NCBI GenBank assembly: GCA_022749755.1
Contig: CM040448.1
Coordinates: forward strand, 3,282,481 to 3,346,480
Length of the DNA stretch: 64,000 nucleotides
Origin: Azadirachta indica
Taxonomy: Eukaryota; Streptophyta; Magnoliopsida; Sapindales; Meliaceae
Direction: 5' to 3'
Position 1 is the first letter of the stretch, and every line of letters starts with the position of its first letter. Of this stretch, positions 50,095-63,279 are shown piece after piece. The translations under genes were made by a program, and so were the position numbers. The notes beneath the pieces were generated by a model. That model was not told the origin of the DNA. It made no database searches and saw only the letters and a list, made by a program, of their open reading frames with translations.

Positions 50095-51274
50095 TCTTAG
50101 TTACTGAGATTTGATTCTGTCCGTTTTATAACTACAATTAACTAAATTATATATAATAATATCACACTTGTCTTTGGAATTTTCCTTATATAATATTATT
50201 TGAAGTTTTTGGTGATGTGTTATTTATTTATTGATTAAATAATAAAATTAAAAAATATTTTAAAATAGAAAAAATTTATTGTCCAATTACTCGAATAGAA
50301 AAAAAAGTATATCTGGTATCAGTTTTCACTCATTCCACAAAAACTCATAGTTAATTAAATAAGATTTGTTTTTCTTTTAGGAAAAATGAATACATCATTA
50401 ATATCTTTGATTAAAGGATGAATTTCAACTTTAGCAGCGGGTAAAATTGACATTCCACATTATATGTCAGATCACTCGAAAATTTCAGTGTCTTTTCTTT
50501 GATGAAGATGAATGACGACGTAAAACATTAAGCCAGCAATTATCTACATAATCCATAAATATTGATAAATGGGGTTGATTCCAAAATAATAGCTTTAACT
50601 ATTTCAAGAAATTTTCATTAATGGAAAGTTATTTTTCATACAGTATAATTGTCATTTAAAATCTTCACAGGTTAATCAAGCGTTAACTATGAACAAAAGG
50701 GACCATGTAGGAGCATTTTACAAATCAAGTTACCCATAAGAGTCTCCTACTGTGAATTAGGCAAGGGTCCAACTATGGACAATTTGTTCAGAAGTTTCTA
50801 TCATTTCAGCGTTCACTTGGGAGATCACCATTACTTCCAACAATGATGAGGCTTGGAGTTATTCGGAAAACTGTACTAGAAATCCGATACTATTTGGAGA
50901 CAGAATTAACCTCTCTGCAAGAATGCAGTGAAAAAATTTGCACCTGCTGTTTGATATACCTGAAACTGCAAGTGCATAGAAAAAGTAGTCCATCAGGAAA
51001 GAGGACATATTCAAAACCAGCAAGACGCCTGTCACCTGGAAAAGGGAAACAAAAATGAAGGCAGAAAGGGAGAGATAAAGTCTCCATCCATTTTCGAAAA
51101 GGCTGAGAGCTGCCTCCATAGATTCAGAAAACTTCCTTGTATGCTCTGCTTAGCCCCAGTTAACAGTAAACTTTCAAATTTCCAAAATACGGACAATGAG
51201 GCAGTATAGAAAAGGAAAAAAAAGGTGATATCATGTGGCAATGAAGATTTTATATGCAAAAAGTTCACATACTT
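50095..51274. other. Spacer between MURB and the ZnT5-like gene
   Basis: It contains the MURB promoter on the left and presumably the 3' UTR of the ZnT5-like gene on the right. Six-frame reading finds no cation-efflux domain or other gene. Confidence 0.6.
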
Positions 51275-54200
51275 CTAAGTAGGGAGTGAAGACATCTGAA
51301 GTTCATCCCCTATCATCCCATTTGATAGATCAGACTTTTGAAAAGTGTCTTTCCTGCTGCGGTCCAAGGAAGTAGCTTCATATATTCCTACAAATTAAGT
51401 TGCAATAAAGCAAAAGATATTAAAAATTATAACATAAGAGTTCAAGCGTGAAGTTTAATAACCACAAATAAGCATCCTAGAAAATTTACGAGTCCATGTC
51501 AGAAGCCAGTTAAGAATGCACTATTCATACACGCAATTTTCATTTTTCATGTTTTACCCCTTTTCAGTTGCCTTATATTAATTGATGATTGATTTACGTA
51601 GGAAACTCAGCTTCATTGTGAAGATACAGAAATAGAATCCACGGCAATAAAAGGAAAGCAAACAAGTAAACAAAAATATTGAGAGTATCTATTCTATCAG
51701 AGAGACAATGAATCTATTCCACCTAATAATAGAAAGCTAGCAAATTAAGTACACACCATCCAGTTGAAGACCCTGCTTGTTTTATCCACCAAATTTTATT
51801 AGACCCGTCTCAAAATCAAATGAAAGACACTTCCGTGATCTAGTTACTACGGCTGGAGGAGGCTCCATAATTTGGATTGGATGTCAATGCTTTTAAATAA
51901 AATGTCTCAAGTTGTATTCACCATCCAATATCAGATGGCATGTTTACAGCATACACAGATATTGATCCAACATATGTACCATGGTTACAAAAGCCAATGC
52001 AGAGGGTTGGATATTCAAGCAACTAAATAAGATGCTTTGTGGAGCCTTCATCATCCAATGGAAATTGAATCAATCTGCTGTAACATTAATGGCACAAGAA
52101 TGTATTGATACATTGCCTTGACCAACCACATTAAACAGTGGAAACATGAGCAAAAGTAATGGCATGAGGAGAGTTTTAGGATCTGATGATATGTTACTAC
52201 TTCGAACTTGCACATGCAGCCCTGCACCGTATGCAGAGGCCAAGGCATAAATGGTGATATATTGAGAGAAATGAAAAGAAAAAGGGGAAAAACAAGGAAA
52301 GAGGTATACATACCAAAACCCAATATTAAGGAGCAAATCACAAAGCCTGGTAGAGAAAAGTCCATCTTGTATGCAATCTCCATGACAATAATGCATCCTC
52401 CAGCTACCATTAAATGCCTTGGAGAAGAAAAAACCATGTGCAACCTAAAAACAAAAGAAGTTATATCAATCATTAACAAGTCAACTAACTAACCAACACT
52501 AACTTGCAGATGCCAAAAACACTTTTGTAGAAGGTACCTCTCCTCTGCCATACTGTCAACATAGAAGATCAAGATAATTCCAAAGAGAGTAGTGCTCAGA
52601 AAAGCCCATGCAGAAAATGGCAACTCTATATTGCTGCTGGATTTTGATCCCTGAAATTGTCGAGAAACAAAAAAAAGGAATATAGAGCAAATGTCCATCA
52701 AGCCAAAGCCCAAGAAAGATTACAAAGTTAATATATTATTCCATAAACAAGTATGTTTACAAGGTTACAATTAGGACTGAATTACAGCAATGCTTACTGT
52801 GATTAAGTTCCACATGGCCACGGGAAACAAAAAGCATGTTGCAGAAGCAATAGTGATAGCATGAAGTCGCCTCTTGAGTGTATTCTGACAGCAGTTTTCA
52901 GAGGTTAGACAAATGGAGAGAAGAAGATTGGGGGGAGGACTAGTAAATGGAAATTTTTGAGCTGATAAGAAAAATGGACAAACTATAAGTAGATAAATGT
53001 CAACACCTTGAGTGAGACACGCCGTGAAATCACTCTTCTCAACGCTGATAAGATTCCAGCAAAAATGGGAAGTGTCATTACTTTCATTCCCAGTACTTGT
53101 TCAGCCTGAACCTCTGTATCAAGGCTATCTTTAAAAGGTATACTCAGGTTAAGTTTATCAAAAGACAGTTTCAATAAGCTGACTATTCATGATAAGAAAA
53201 GAGGGCAAAGATAAATAAGGAAGACAAAGAGAAAATTTTTTATATTTCAGCAAATTTATTTGCTTAGTAAAAAACGAGTTGAGGGAAAATTAAATGTGCA
53301 TCAGGATATAGAATGGAGAAGAAGTAGCTGTGGCCCAGCCTTGAGATAAGAAGTAGAAAGATGCCAACATCGCAATAAGCCCACCCACCTGGAAAAATAT
53401 GAGGTAAAATCATCACAATTAGTAAACAAACAAATTATATAATCTTCAGTTAGAGCATCCCAAAGATAATAATTTATTATGACAGTGGATCTCATATATT
53501 ATATTTGCTCAAATACTCTACTTCAGGTTCGAACTTCTAGTCAAAATTGCCACCGGTCTATTGGGTTCAAATTTCAACCAACAATGGTAGAACTTGTTTT
53601 TCTGTTCATTGATCAGGCAAGGATATGATTATTGATAGGATATCAGTTAGTCCTCAAGCACAAGGGAAGGTAAGAAGAAAACAACTCCATCCCTAAGTGT
53701 CCACCAAGAGCCATTTCATTGAGGGGGAGTAATACTGCAAGCAACATTCATCCATTGAATAAAACAGTGAAGAATCTTTCAGGGAACTACCTTTTTCCAA
53801 ACATGGCCCCTCCGTCCATACAATACTGCAGATAATACTCCAAGAACAGCACCAGAATACTCTGCCAATATAGCTCTGGAGGCCAAATATAAATGATAAT
53901 CAAATGTAACTTCTGAAATATTAGAGAACACGGACAAAAAAGAATATATAGCTTGATTAATTAAAGTAAACTAAGGGACCAGAATAATATCCATTTTATC
54001 AAAAAAAGAAGGTCATAATCTCCACAGGGGTCTGTGGCCCTAGCTCTTTGTGCGTGAATTAGCAAGAAAGAAATAACCAAATTTTTTATGGAGCAAGAGT
54101 TTTGCATCTCTGTGGGCCCTGTTGTCAACATTTTCAAGAACTTCAATTATCTAATTATCTTCATTTAGCAAACAGGGAAGGGGGTGTAATCTAGCTTGTA

Positions 54201-56027
54201 TGCTTCAAGCATCTTTGTCAAGAGGGTTACAGGGTTTTGATGCAATTATTGAGATTATGAGATAGGTTTGATATAGTTTTCCTCTTTAGTTACCCAGTGG
54301 ACATCTGGTCCACCTTTGCTACTTTTTCTTCTTTTTTCACTAGTAAAAATCTTTTCAGTCTCCTACCAAAAAAAATAAAATAAAAAAAATGAAGAGGCAG
54401 CAAGTTAAAATCAACCACCAACTACCCATAACAAAGAGATGCATGACAAGGGCGACAAGACTTTATGTAGCAGTGAGAGACAAAAGTAAGAAAACATAAG
54501 CTCATTAACTTCAGTTAAAGGCATGATGCTTTAACTACTACACTAGCTAATGTTAGGGTGGAATCTCGGTCTAAAACTTGAAATGATATTTTGAGGCTCA
54601 CTAAAACACAACCAAATCTATAATAGTTATCTCTAGGATAAAACTATAAACTACTACATTTTCTTAAATAAAGAATAATTTCAAGTCTCTCAATGATTTG
54701 ACTGAGCAGAAGCAAAAATTCAGAAAAATCCCCACAGGTTAGTCCACAAAACTTAGAGCCCACAACTAATGCCATTAAAAAACCAATCAGAGTACAACAA
54801 TAAAATGATATCAATGTAACCAAGTGAGTTAGGATCATTAGCCTGATCAAACATTGCTGTCCACTGTGAATAACACAAGCCAGGATCTCTAGCTTATTCC
54901 TTAGATAGCAAAAAGAAAAAAAAAATGTTTCTCAAAGCAAACCAAAATAAATGAAAAATATAACCAAAAAAAGGCAGAGACTTAGAAAAAAACCCGAGAG
55001 AACTAATTGAAATCTTCTTTAAGCATCAGAAAACCTACCTAACTGGTCCACATGATTTGAGGCCCTTTCCCCACAAGATAAAATATAAAGCTGTTATACC
55101 ACCATTAATCACAGATGGCACCATCTGAAAAACAAGTAAATTATTTAGGAAGTAACACATAGTGGCGGATCATTAAGCATATCCCTCATTTTTTCAATAA
55201 ATATATAACCTGTGTATTCAAGAGCGGTCTGCCTTTCCAAGGCTTTTGGAGCAGCAAAAATAGGATGGATGAGGGCACCAAACAGCAGAAGGTAAAAAGT
55301 GTCACCGAAGCTCCCGTTTGAGACAAATAGTGATACATGGAGTAAACAGACCATATCCTCAAGAAGTTTGCAATGATATGAATTATCTGTAATGGAGTTT
55401 GCCTGAAGGAAAGCATTTGCACAAAAGTAAATCATCTGTGTAATTTCTATTTGCCAAGAACTTGCAATGCCAACAAAAATCTCACACGCGCCCAACAGAA
55501 TGAGAAGCGAAGAATTTATCATTCCTCTTCTCCCAACCAACAATTCTAACTCGTTAAATGTAAAACAAATCATTTCACATATTAACACGTGCATATCATC
55601 TCAAAACCAAGATTATCTTCATCAAACACCAAAACTAAGGACAAATAGAAGAAGCAGGCAGAAATATATACATACTCCAAATTCATGGTATTTGGCTCGA
55701 TCACAGTTCGCTGCTGCTGACTATTTGTACGCACAATTTCACCAATTCAGTCAATTTATACTCTAACATTTTGCGTTTATATGATTTTGGAGTCAGCTGA
55801 AACTAATACAACTATCTAGCCTATAATGAATCAGACACAACATTAAACATAATTTAAATTCATCATTTTCTTTTCTTTTTCATGGAACCAAACAAAGAGT
55901 TAGGGTTCTGCAAAAACGCAGGCAATGAAGAACAAAACAAATGAACAAAAACAGAATTTGAGATTTATTGTCATTACCTCAAATCAGCAGATCCTCGATC
56001 TTCAGAGATTGGCCTCGGAGACATCAT
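51275..56027 (-). CDS. Multi-pass membrane protein similar to the N-terminal half of ZnT5/MTP12
   Basis: Ten exons: 55978-56027, 55210-55402, 55039-55124, 53791-53875, 53310-53388, 53007-53182, 52798-52884, 52538-52650, 52314-52444 and 51275-51387. They total 1113 bp and give 370 aa, and every phase fits. About eight to nine hydrophobic segments are visible. Segments such as LKSCGPVRAILAEYSG, LPIFAGILSALRRVIS and LIFYVDSMAEERL resemble the variant N-terminal transmembrane region of human ZnT5 and plant MTP12. That region forms Golgi zinc-transport heterodimers. The protein stops at SSLPT just where MTP12 would continue into its cation-efflux domain. No His/Asp zinc sites or His loop are present. 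It could be a split-off half gene, a truncated paralogue or a regulatory partner. Exons 5 and 6 join through a probable U12-type intron (53183-53309). Confidence 0.8.
53183..53309 (-). other. Probable U12-type AT-AG intron
   Basis: The donor ATATCCTG (53302-53309) matches the minor-spliceosome consensus ATATCCTT at seven of eight positions. No GT or GC donor fits the frame. The acceptor is ATAG, with a weak branch-like TTCTTATC (53191-53198) about 10 nt upstream. Joining keeps the frame (SPF-F-S-LLKLSF). Confidence 0.6.
54150..54390 (+). mobile_element. Possible LINE 3' terminal remnant
   Basis: Within an intron of the ZnT5-like gene, opposite to its transcription. The sequence has the texture of plant L1-type 3' ends: a TAATAGATAGG-like stretch, a CAGTGGACATCTGGTCCACC segment, a T-rich run and a terminal ACCAAAAAAAATAAAATAAA tail. 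No reverse-transcriptase coding is left and no target duplication was found. Confidence 0.3.
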
Positions 56028-58604
56028 TTTCTCTGTTTTTTCTTTCCAGGTGAAAGGAGATGTTACTACGTCGCAGCGACGATGTGATGCCAACTACAGA
56101 AATAAAATTTCAAGCTTAATTAATAAAATAAAAATTCTTTTACACTGATAATTTAGTTGCTTCAGTGTTAAACCAGTTGAATCTTCCAAAGCAGCGGAGG
56201 GGGGAACGGAGAGTAACGAATGAACCATTTGAACTGGGCCAGGCCCATTGCAATTTGGACGGGATTGTTTTAGCGGTAAGCCCAAGATTAGCAATGGTAG
56301 TAGACAAGTTGCTGTTTTTAAAACGTAGCTGAAGGACTACAGTATCAAATGAAGTCTTGACCGTTTATTTGCTTCTAATATATAAATACACAATTTAGAT
56401 CATAAAAAGAAAAAAAAGATTTTGTTTTTTTCAAATTTTCGACACAAGAAATTTTCTTTCTTGTATTTTAGGATAAGCGTTAAACTTAATTATATGATTG
56501 TGGCTTTAGAGGACATATCAGCTATCAGGTATGATGTATGTATGAGCAATAGTTCTATGGTGACCCTGCAACATATTCTGCAATATGTAGGAAACCAACA
56601 TTAACTAAGACAGACAAAGCAACATGTGGACAAACAGAGGTGTATCCATGTATGACTATGTAAGCACATGTAGGCACGCAATGATTTTTGCAAGTCATTT
56701 TCAAAGCTGCTCTGGTGGTCTATACTTCTCCATCAGTCTCCCTATTTTGTGCTTTTCCTTCTTATTTATCATGCTTTAGACTTATGTAAAAATAATAGAA
56801 ATCACTGTTAACTATAAACCAAACCCAGCAATTTTCCTGCCTAGAAAGTATAATACTCTGCTTGGTAATATGCTGCAGTGCTTTATGCACGTAATGGAAT
56901 GGAGAGAGAAGTTGCTGTAATTTATGTTAAGGGGAATGCATTTCAAATATTGTGTAGAACTTAGTTTATGTTAGGTGATGCCACTTGATAATTGCTAATC
57001 TGAAACCGTGTTCTTGCATAGTGTTAGCATAAAAAGTGTTTTCCATTTTTCCCTACAATGGTTTTCTTTTGAAGTTGGATATGCAAGCTGGCTATCTTCT
57101 CCACTTCCTCACATGCAATGAACATGTGCAAGATTCTCCACATCACTGTAAATAATCAAACTAGGCTTAATGAAAATTCTTGTCAATCCAACCTCAGCTA
57201 AATTTAGATGTTGCCAGCGAAGGACTCTTTATCCTTCACATTGTTCGTGCATTCACAAAAGGCAAGTGAATACTGTCAAAAAGGAGTCAAAGAAAAGTAG
57301 TGCATATTGTAGAAGCTTTATTTTAGGTCTTTTCATTCAAGAAAATTGAGAACCAATATTGTTCCATCCTCTTGTGAACAAGATATGGCCCATTCAAGTT
57401 GTCCTCTCTCAATACTGTAGTTTTGGATGCAATGCATCTGTATTTTTTTGTTTTCCCTTTAATGCCCCAAAAATATTATGTATTGTATCATTTCAATCAT
57501 TCACATATGAATTGGCAACATCTATGTGATTCTGTTTATCTATAGTTTGTCGAACCCATTCTGCTAACGCTTTGATCATTTGTATGCATTTATCGTTTTT
57601 GTTTTAGTTTAACTTTCTTCATAATTGTATGTGAAGACTGATTGTTTATCCAACAAAAACCTGATACTTTCATCGGATGGAAATGATAAACATCTAGCTG
57701 AAATGTTGCTAGTAAATTGGATGTTGCTATAACTCAAGGCATTATTGAGCCTTCGTGATAAAGCAATAGACTGGATGGTGATGCTTCTCCTGTCAATTCG
57801 ACTTCTTAAGAGATATCTTGAACTTTCATTATCCCATAATATTATCTTCGACCGATAATTTATACATGGTAAGGGAATGATATATCCGAATCAGTAAAGA
57901 AGAAAAAACGCTGGATTGATTGCTTCATGACAGCTGCGGATGCTGTGTTTGTTTTTGCTGGTGATAGCTGTTTGTTCCCTTCGGAGACATATGCTTAGAT
58001 GAATATATACAGATAGCAATTTAAAGAGAGAATTTGTGTATACAGTTGAATGAAGCACACACCTCAAGACTGATATAAATTTGTGGTAAATGACTGGTAA
58101 GACGTCATTATGCTCGATCATTAGATTCTCAAAACAAAAGAGAACTCTCTTTTTGTGTCTCTTGCATACAAAGAAACCATGAAGCACATGCAATTGTCTG
58201 ATTAAATGAGCATAATATAGGCAAAATAAGTGGCCCAAATGCTAAATTCCAAACCATAGAATTGAGTACACAAGCAATACATGAAGCCAAGTCCCATCAA
58301 AATCATTTTCCGCTTAAATGCTCTGCCCGACATTGCAGCATCAATACATAGGGTGCTACATATCAAAAAAAGATCATGCATAGTAGAGTTATAATAAGGA
58401 AAATTAGTCCTTAAATTGGACAAAAAATAAATAGGAATACAAACTTTTGTACTTTAGTTCTCAATCGTTTGTGATGCTATGCGCACATATATCTTTGGAA
58501 AATTTGCGACATAACTGGAAGCATATTTGATTTGCCAGAAAGAGGCATATGAAGCATATACATGTGCTTTTGTAACCAATGGGGAATAAGGTCCAAAAGT
58601 AGAG
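56028..58604. other. Spacer between ZnT5-like gene and bHLH gene
   Basis: The left end should hold the promoter of the ZnT5-like gene and the right end (about 57900-58604) the 3' UTR of the bHLH gene. The middle has no supportable gene or RNA gene. Confidence 0.55.
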
Positions 58605-60150
58605 TCAAAGGGACCATGTTGAGTGGAAGCAATTGTACTCTCCATATGCGTCTTTTGCCCATTTCTCCATCTCCACTGCTTCATGTGAATTGGTTCCCTG
58701 CATCATTAAATATTCAACATCACTCAACGTTACATAAATTCATACACATACATGCATACAAGCACATTTACTTTCAAGCAACAGTGGGCATACATAAAAC
58801 TATGCTGGTCAAACACTAGTAATGTACTTGTTATTTGCAATATCAATACAAGCATACCTGTGCCTTTCGGCTAGATTGTGTTTCGAAGTTCAAGTCATGA
58901 GAAGAACAAGCAGCAGCTAGCTCCATTGAAAGAAACTGAATTCAGGAGAAGAAGAGAAATTAGTTCAAAATTGTTGTTGCAATTAACTGTTCAGATGAAA
59001 ACAAAGAGAATTATTATAAGATGAATTCTGATATATATTTGATTTACCTCAACTTGATTTTGCAATGAGTGAACATAATTGATTATTTCCTCTAACATCC
59101 CTGCCATTCCCATAGCCTGCAGATTGACAGACTCATGTTTACTACATACATACATACATACATACATACAAAAGCATTCATAGATACATTCACATGTCGA
59201 TATGCATGCTCATGCATGAACAACATAAGCTATGCACATACATATGAAAAGGAAGAAGAAAACTGGCTCCACCTTGTGGCATCCTGGAACAAGGTCTTGC
59301 AAGCATCTCATTTTCTTATTGATCTTTTCTCTTCTCACCTGATATGAGAAAAGAAGAAAAAAGAAATCTCAGTTCTTCAATTCATGATTTTTATAACTGT
59401 CAATTAATTTATTTTTATATGAATATGAAAGCCAAACCATTGGTTAAATAATCCAATCGTTAAGGCTAAAATATGCAAGCATGTATACATACCCTTTCTG
59501 CTATGCTGTGACTGTCAGTAGCTTGGCCTCTTTTTGCTCTAACATGGATAATTTCCTCTGGTTTGCCCTCCTCTTTCTCACTATTCCTCGCCTTCTTCCC
59601 TTTTCCTGATCTCTGCAAACGCAAATACCAAATTACCAATGAAGCAGTGGAAGACAGAGTCAGTTCAATAATAAAATTTGCAGAGAAAAAATGAGGACAA
59701 AGAAACGAGAATCAAAGTAAATACTCTTACGCAACAAGTAACACATACATTCTTTCTATTCTTGTTGGTGTGTCCTTGAAACTCACTGGTTGAAGCTGAA
59801 GAAGAAATGTTCTTGGAGAAGCTTGTTGACTGTTCTGCAACCTCTCTTTTCCTGCTTTCATGGGAAACACTTCCATTTCCTGTTATGGTATGAACACCTG
59901 GTACTGCAGCAATCAAACTGTCTGACTGAAAACTAATAAAACAACTGTTACGAGTACAGCTTCCGGGAAACTCAGCTTGCTGGTGGGCCAAAGGAGTTTC
60001 CAAAGGGGATTGTGGAAATGGAAGGTTGAAATTCTGCAACATGCTTGGCTTTAACTCTGCAAACTGCTTTAACATTTCCATATTCATACCCATCTCAGAA
60101 AAAGGCTGACAAGGCCGTAAACCCTGCATATTGTGTCCAAAATCAGCCAT
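58605..60150 (-). CDS. bHLH transcription factor, BEE1/BEE3-like
   Basis: Exons 59749-60150, 59493-59612, 59273-59338, 59048-59116, 58858-58935 and 58605-58697 total 828 bp and give 275 aa. The bHLH domain (about residues 158-210) has the basic region HSIAERVRREKI with the His-Glu-Arg triad for E-box/G-box binding. It is preceded by HVRAKRGQATDS and followed by LQDLVPGCHKAMGMAGMLEE and INYVHSLQNQVEFLSMELAA. These are hallmarks of subgroup XII, closest to BEE1/BEE3 (brassinosteroid-induced growth regulators). The C terminus is CFHSTWSL, as in BEE proteins. A longer alternative reading frame through the last exon is excluded by splice phase. TATATAAA at 60204-60211 is the likely TATA box. Confidence 0.93.
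59142..59170. repeat. CATA microsatellite in a bHLH intron
   Basis: Seven tandem ACAT/CATA units inside intron 3. Confidence 0.9.
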
Positions 60151-60203
60151 GAAAGAAATCTAAAGTGTGGCTTTACAATTTGAAGAGAATGCTGAAAGTG
60201 GAT

Positions 60204-60211
60204 TTTATATA
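60204..60211 (-). promoter_or_regulatory. TATA box of the bHLH gene
   Basis: TATATAAA on the minus strand, 54 bp upstream of the start codon, implying a very short leader. Confidence 0.7.
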
Positions 60212-63127
60212 GGAGAAGCATATTAATTGGTGATTATTAAGAACTGTTAAGTTGAAGTCTTGGTCAGTACAATGTGGGGTAACAGAGCAAATTGTTTTTC
60301 CTTTAGAATTAAGGAAGTTAAAAAAATTTTTTAAAAAAAGAAAGCACAGGAAACTCCAAGTGGCAATTTCACTTTCTGAAGCTGAGTTTTCCTTCTGTAG
60401 GGTCTCCTGTTTAGGATATACATATCCATTAGAGTGGACCTATGTAAGTTAATTATAGTTGGCTTGATATATTGAAGAATTTGATATATGTCTTTTTTAA
60501 AATAAAGGATCATGGGCTTTCTTTCTTTTTTTTTTTAAAAAAAAAAAAAATTTAGGATAATTTCTACTTTTTGTTGTAGTTTTAACTGAAATCACTTCTG
60601 GTCCTTGCAAAATACAAAACATGGTCATGACTCATGGATGCCAGCTGTTTGCAAGAAAAGTACTTTTCATAATTAGAAATATAGTTAGATTATATTTAGG
60701 ATTAAAGGTAAAATTGCGAAATAAAATATATAAAAGTTAAATATATGTGAACAAAATAACTGGTAAATATTAATTATTAAATATTGAAAAAATGTACTTA
60801 TTTAATATTTAACTATTACATATTTGTAATTTTTAACATTAAGTGTAGGTATAATAATTATAAATATATTTTTGATTGTATTTATGGGCAGCATCATCAT
60901 GTTGTAACTCTTAGATATGTTGGTAATTTGTATGATCCTTCGTTTAAAAATTTTATATTAGGACTGAAGTTATGATAACTTTTGTTTCAGTTGGAGTGAA
61001 TATCAGCTATCATTAGTTTTCTTAATTTTGGAAGCCAATATTCATTATTACTAACAAATTAATCATTTACGTGTGTTACCGCTAACATTAACATTATTAT
61101 AAATAATAAATCAAATAAGTTTCTCCTTTTGTAATATACAAATATTTTTAGAAAAAAAAAAAAAAGAAAATTAGGTTATATTCGTTTAAAATAAAATTGC
61201 CCTCTGATTTATCAATTTTATACAATTTTGTAAAGTTATTTTCAATTGTTTTCTTAGTGAAATGTTAAACATCTTATTTAATTATCCACAAAGTAATACA
61301 TTAAAATATACTTATATTAAATATATTTTTCTAAAATATGTTTCGATTTTCATTTTACACATACTTAAACCTAATATTTTATTAATAAAAATTATTTATA
61401 CAAGTATTCTTATTTTATATTTAGAAAAATTAAAAAATATAAACAATCATCTAATTTTATGATATTAAAACCTTTGTCAGATCAAAATTGAAAAAAAAAA
61501 AAAAACCAAAATCTTGCTAAAAAAAAGAGTTAAGAAATTTAAAACTAGATCTTTAAAAAATGATAGAAAACACATCAAACTCATTTAGAAAACTTAAAAG
61601 AATTTAGAGAAATCAAAATAAAAATTTAAGAGAAATTAAAATAAAAGCTTAAGAAAAAAATACAGGAACATGCAAATAGTAACTTAATTAAAATGGAACA
61701 TATATTATATTCAACAAAATTGGTAACAAAATTAAAATAATAAATGTTAGAAACATAACATATTTGTATATTTATGAATCATAAACTGAATATACAGTAG
61801 CAATATCTTTATGTAGACTCATATAATAATTTAATATAAGCTAAAAAATCTACAAATTAAGAAATATAAATACCGTTGATAAAAAAAGTATATTTGAGAA
61901 AGAATAAACTAAATTTGATATTACTAATTTAGATAAGATAAGTTTATTTTATTTTAACGATAAAATTTTATATTTTAGTTGTATAATGTGATTTAATATT
62001 TATATTTAATATTTTTCAATATTTTAACATTATTTAAACATCTATTAAAAATTATATTAACTTTTAAGAATATATTATTTTAAAAATAGTATTTTTAAGT
62101 AAAAAAAATTGAGAAAGTGATTATTAATATTTAAAAAAAAAACTCTTAATAGCTTTCATATATAATATATGAAATCACAAAAATAGAGTTTTATAGTTTG
62201 TCATGAGATTTTATAAGTGAAATTTTTTTTTAGTTACTAATATAATTTAAAGACAAAATACCATACGTGACATAATTTAATTACAAAAGTACCCTATCTG
62301 ATGTAATTTAATGACAAAAATAGGAGTGCATGAAATTGAAAGGTAAAGGGGTTTACAATCCTGTCTCCCAATTTTTGAGACACAAGGATATGGCACCTCA
62401 TGCACTCCCCAGAATCAGAATCAGAATTAGAATCAAAATTTAGAATTCAGAATTCAGAATTCAGAATTATGCTTGTTGGAAATCTGAGATTGAGAAATCA
62501 ATCAAGGCTAATAGGTTTAGGATTAAATAGAAACTCAAATGGAAACATTGGTAAGTTTTATAAATAAACATTTTTTTAAGATAATAACGTATGAGTCTCT
62601 ACTTTGCTACAATTTTATAAATAGAGATATAATTTATCTATTCACATCAAATAAATCGTCAACCTGGGCAACCGTCTAAAAAATTTCCAAATTTTATTTC
62701 CATGCAACTTAAAAATTTAGCCTAAATGATATTTCAGTCATTTTAATAGGAATTTATAAGTAATTTGATATAAATATTATAAAATCATATCATTATTTAC
62801 AGAAATATTATTAGTGTTGATATAAATGGACATCATGTTTTTATTTATAAAAACACAAGCTACAGAGATCCAAATGTTATTATTCCACACTTTTTACCCT
62901 ACGGGGTGTAGTTAAATATGGTTAAATCCGGGCTAACACTGTACGGGTCCTTCTACGACTACGATACGGGATAAAAATCCCTGTATCACTGCAACCATTT
63001 AACTGGAATGTAAATAGCAAAGATTATCCGGGTGAATTCAGGAACACACAGTCAGTCAGTCAATAATATCCATGAGATAAAAAAGTAAAACCAAACCCAT
63101 GCTTATCTAGCTCACGACGTCACAGCA
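60212..63127. other. Spacer between bHLH gene and right-end hydrolase
   Basis: Very AT-rich from about 60660 to 62300, with no gene recognised. 62400-62470 holds short AGAATTC/CAGAAT repeats. The last 200 bp are GC-richer and presumably the hydrolase promoter. Confidence 0.55.
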
Positions 63128-63277
63128 ATGGCTTCTCTGCTATGTCTCCAAACCACCTTTCCCAGCAAAATGACCGTAAAACCCTTTGCTGTCCTGAGCA
63201 AAGCTCATAAAATGCGGGTCCCCTTCGAGCTGAAGCAAGGGCAGAACCGTCTCTTCACCAGCTGCCTTCTGGTTTGA
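63128..63277 (+). other. Upstream open frame resembling a transit peptide
   Basis: A 49-codon frame starts with ATG at 63128 (MASLLCLQTTFPSKM and on). It is rich in Ser/Thr/Lys and low in acidic residues like a plastid transit peptide, but it ends in TGA at 63275-63277. The hydrolase ATG (63280) follows after 2 nt in another frame. It is either an upstream ORF or a transit peptide cut off by a frameshift. Confidence 0.5.
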
Positions 63278-63279
63278 GC

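Noticed and set aside
55145..55594. 149-codon minus-strand frame in the ZnT5-like gene
   Set aside because: It overlaps exon 2 in another phase and runs through both splice sites; the exon 55210-55402 in the other frame fits the protein.
58454..58684. 76-codon frame through the last bHLH exon
   Set aside because: It has an alternative phase. The splice phase of the preceding exons selects the frame ending in CFHSTWSL at 58605, as in BEE proteins.
59142..59170. Regular short repeats (here and at 15865, 26029, 33030) as a possible CRISPR-like array
   Set aside because: They are plain microsatellites with no spacers, in plant DNA.
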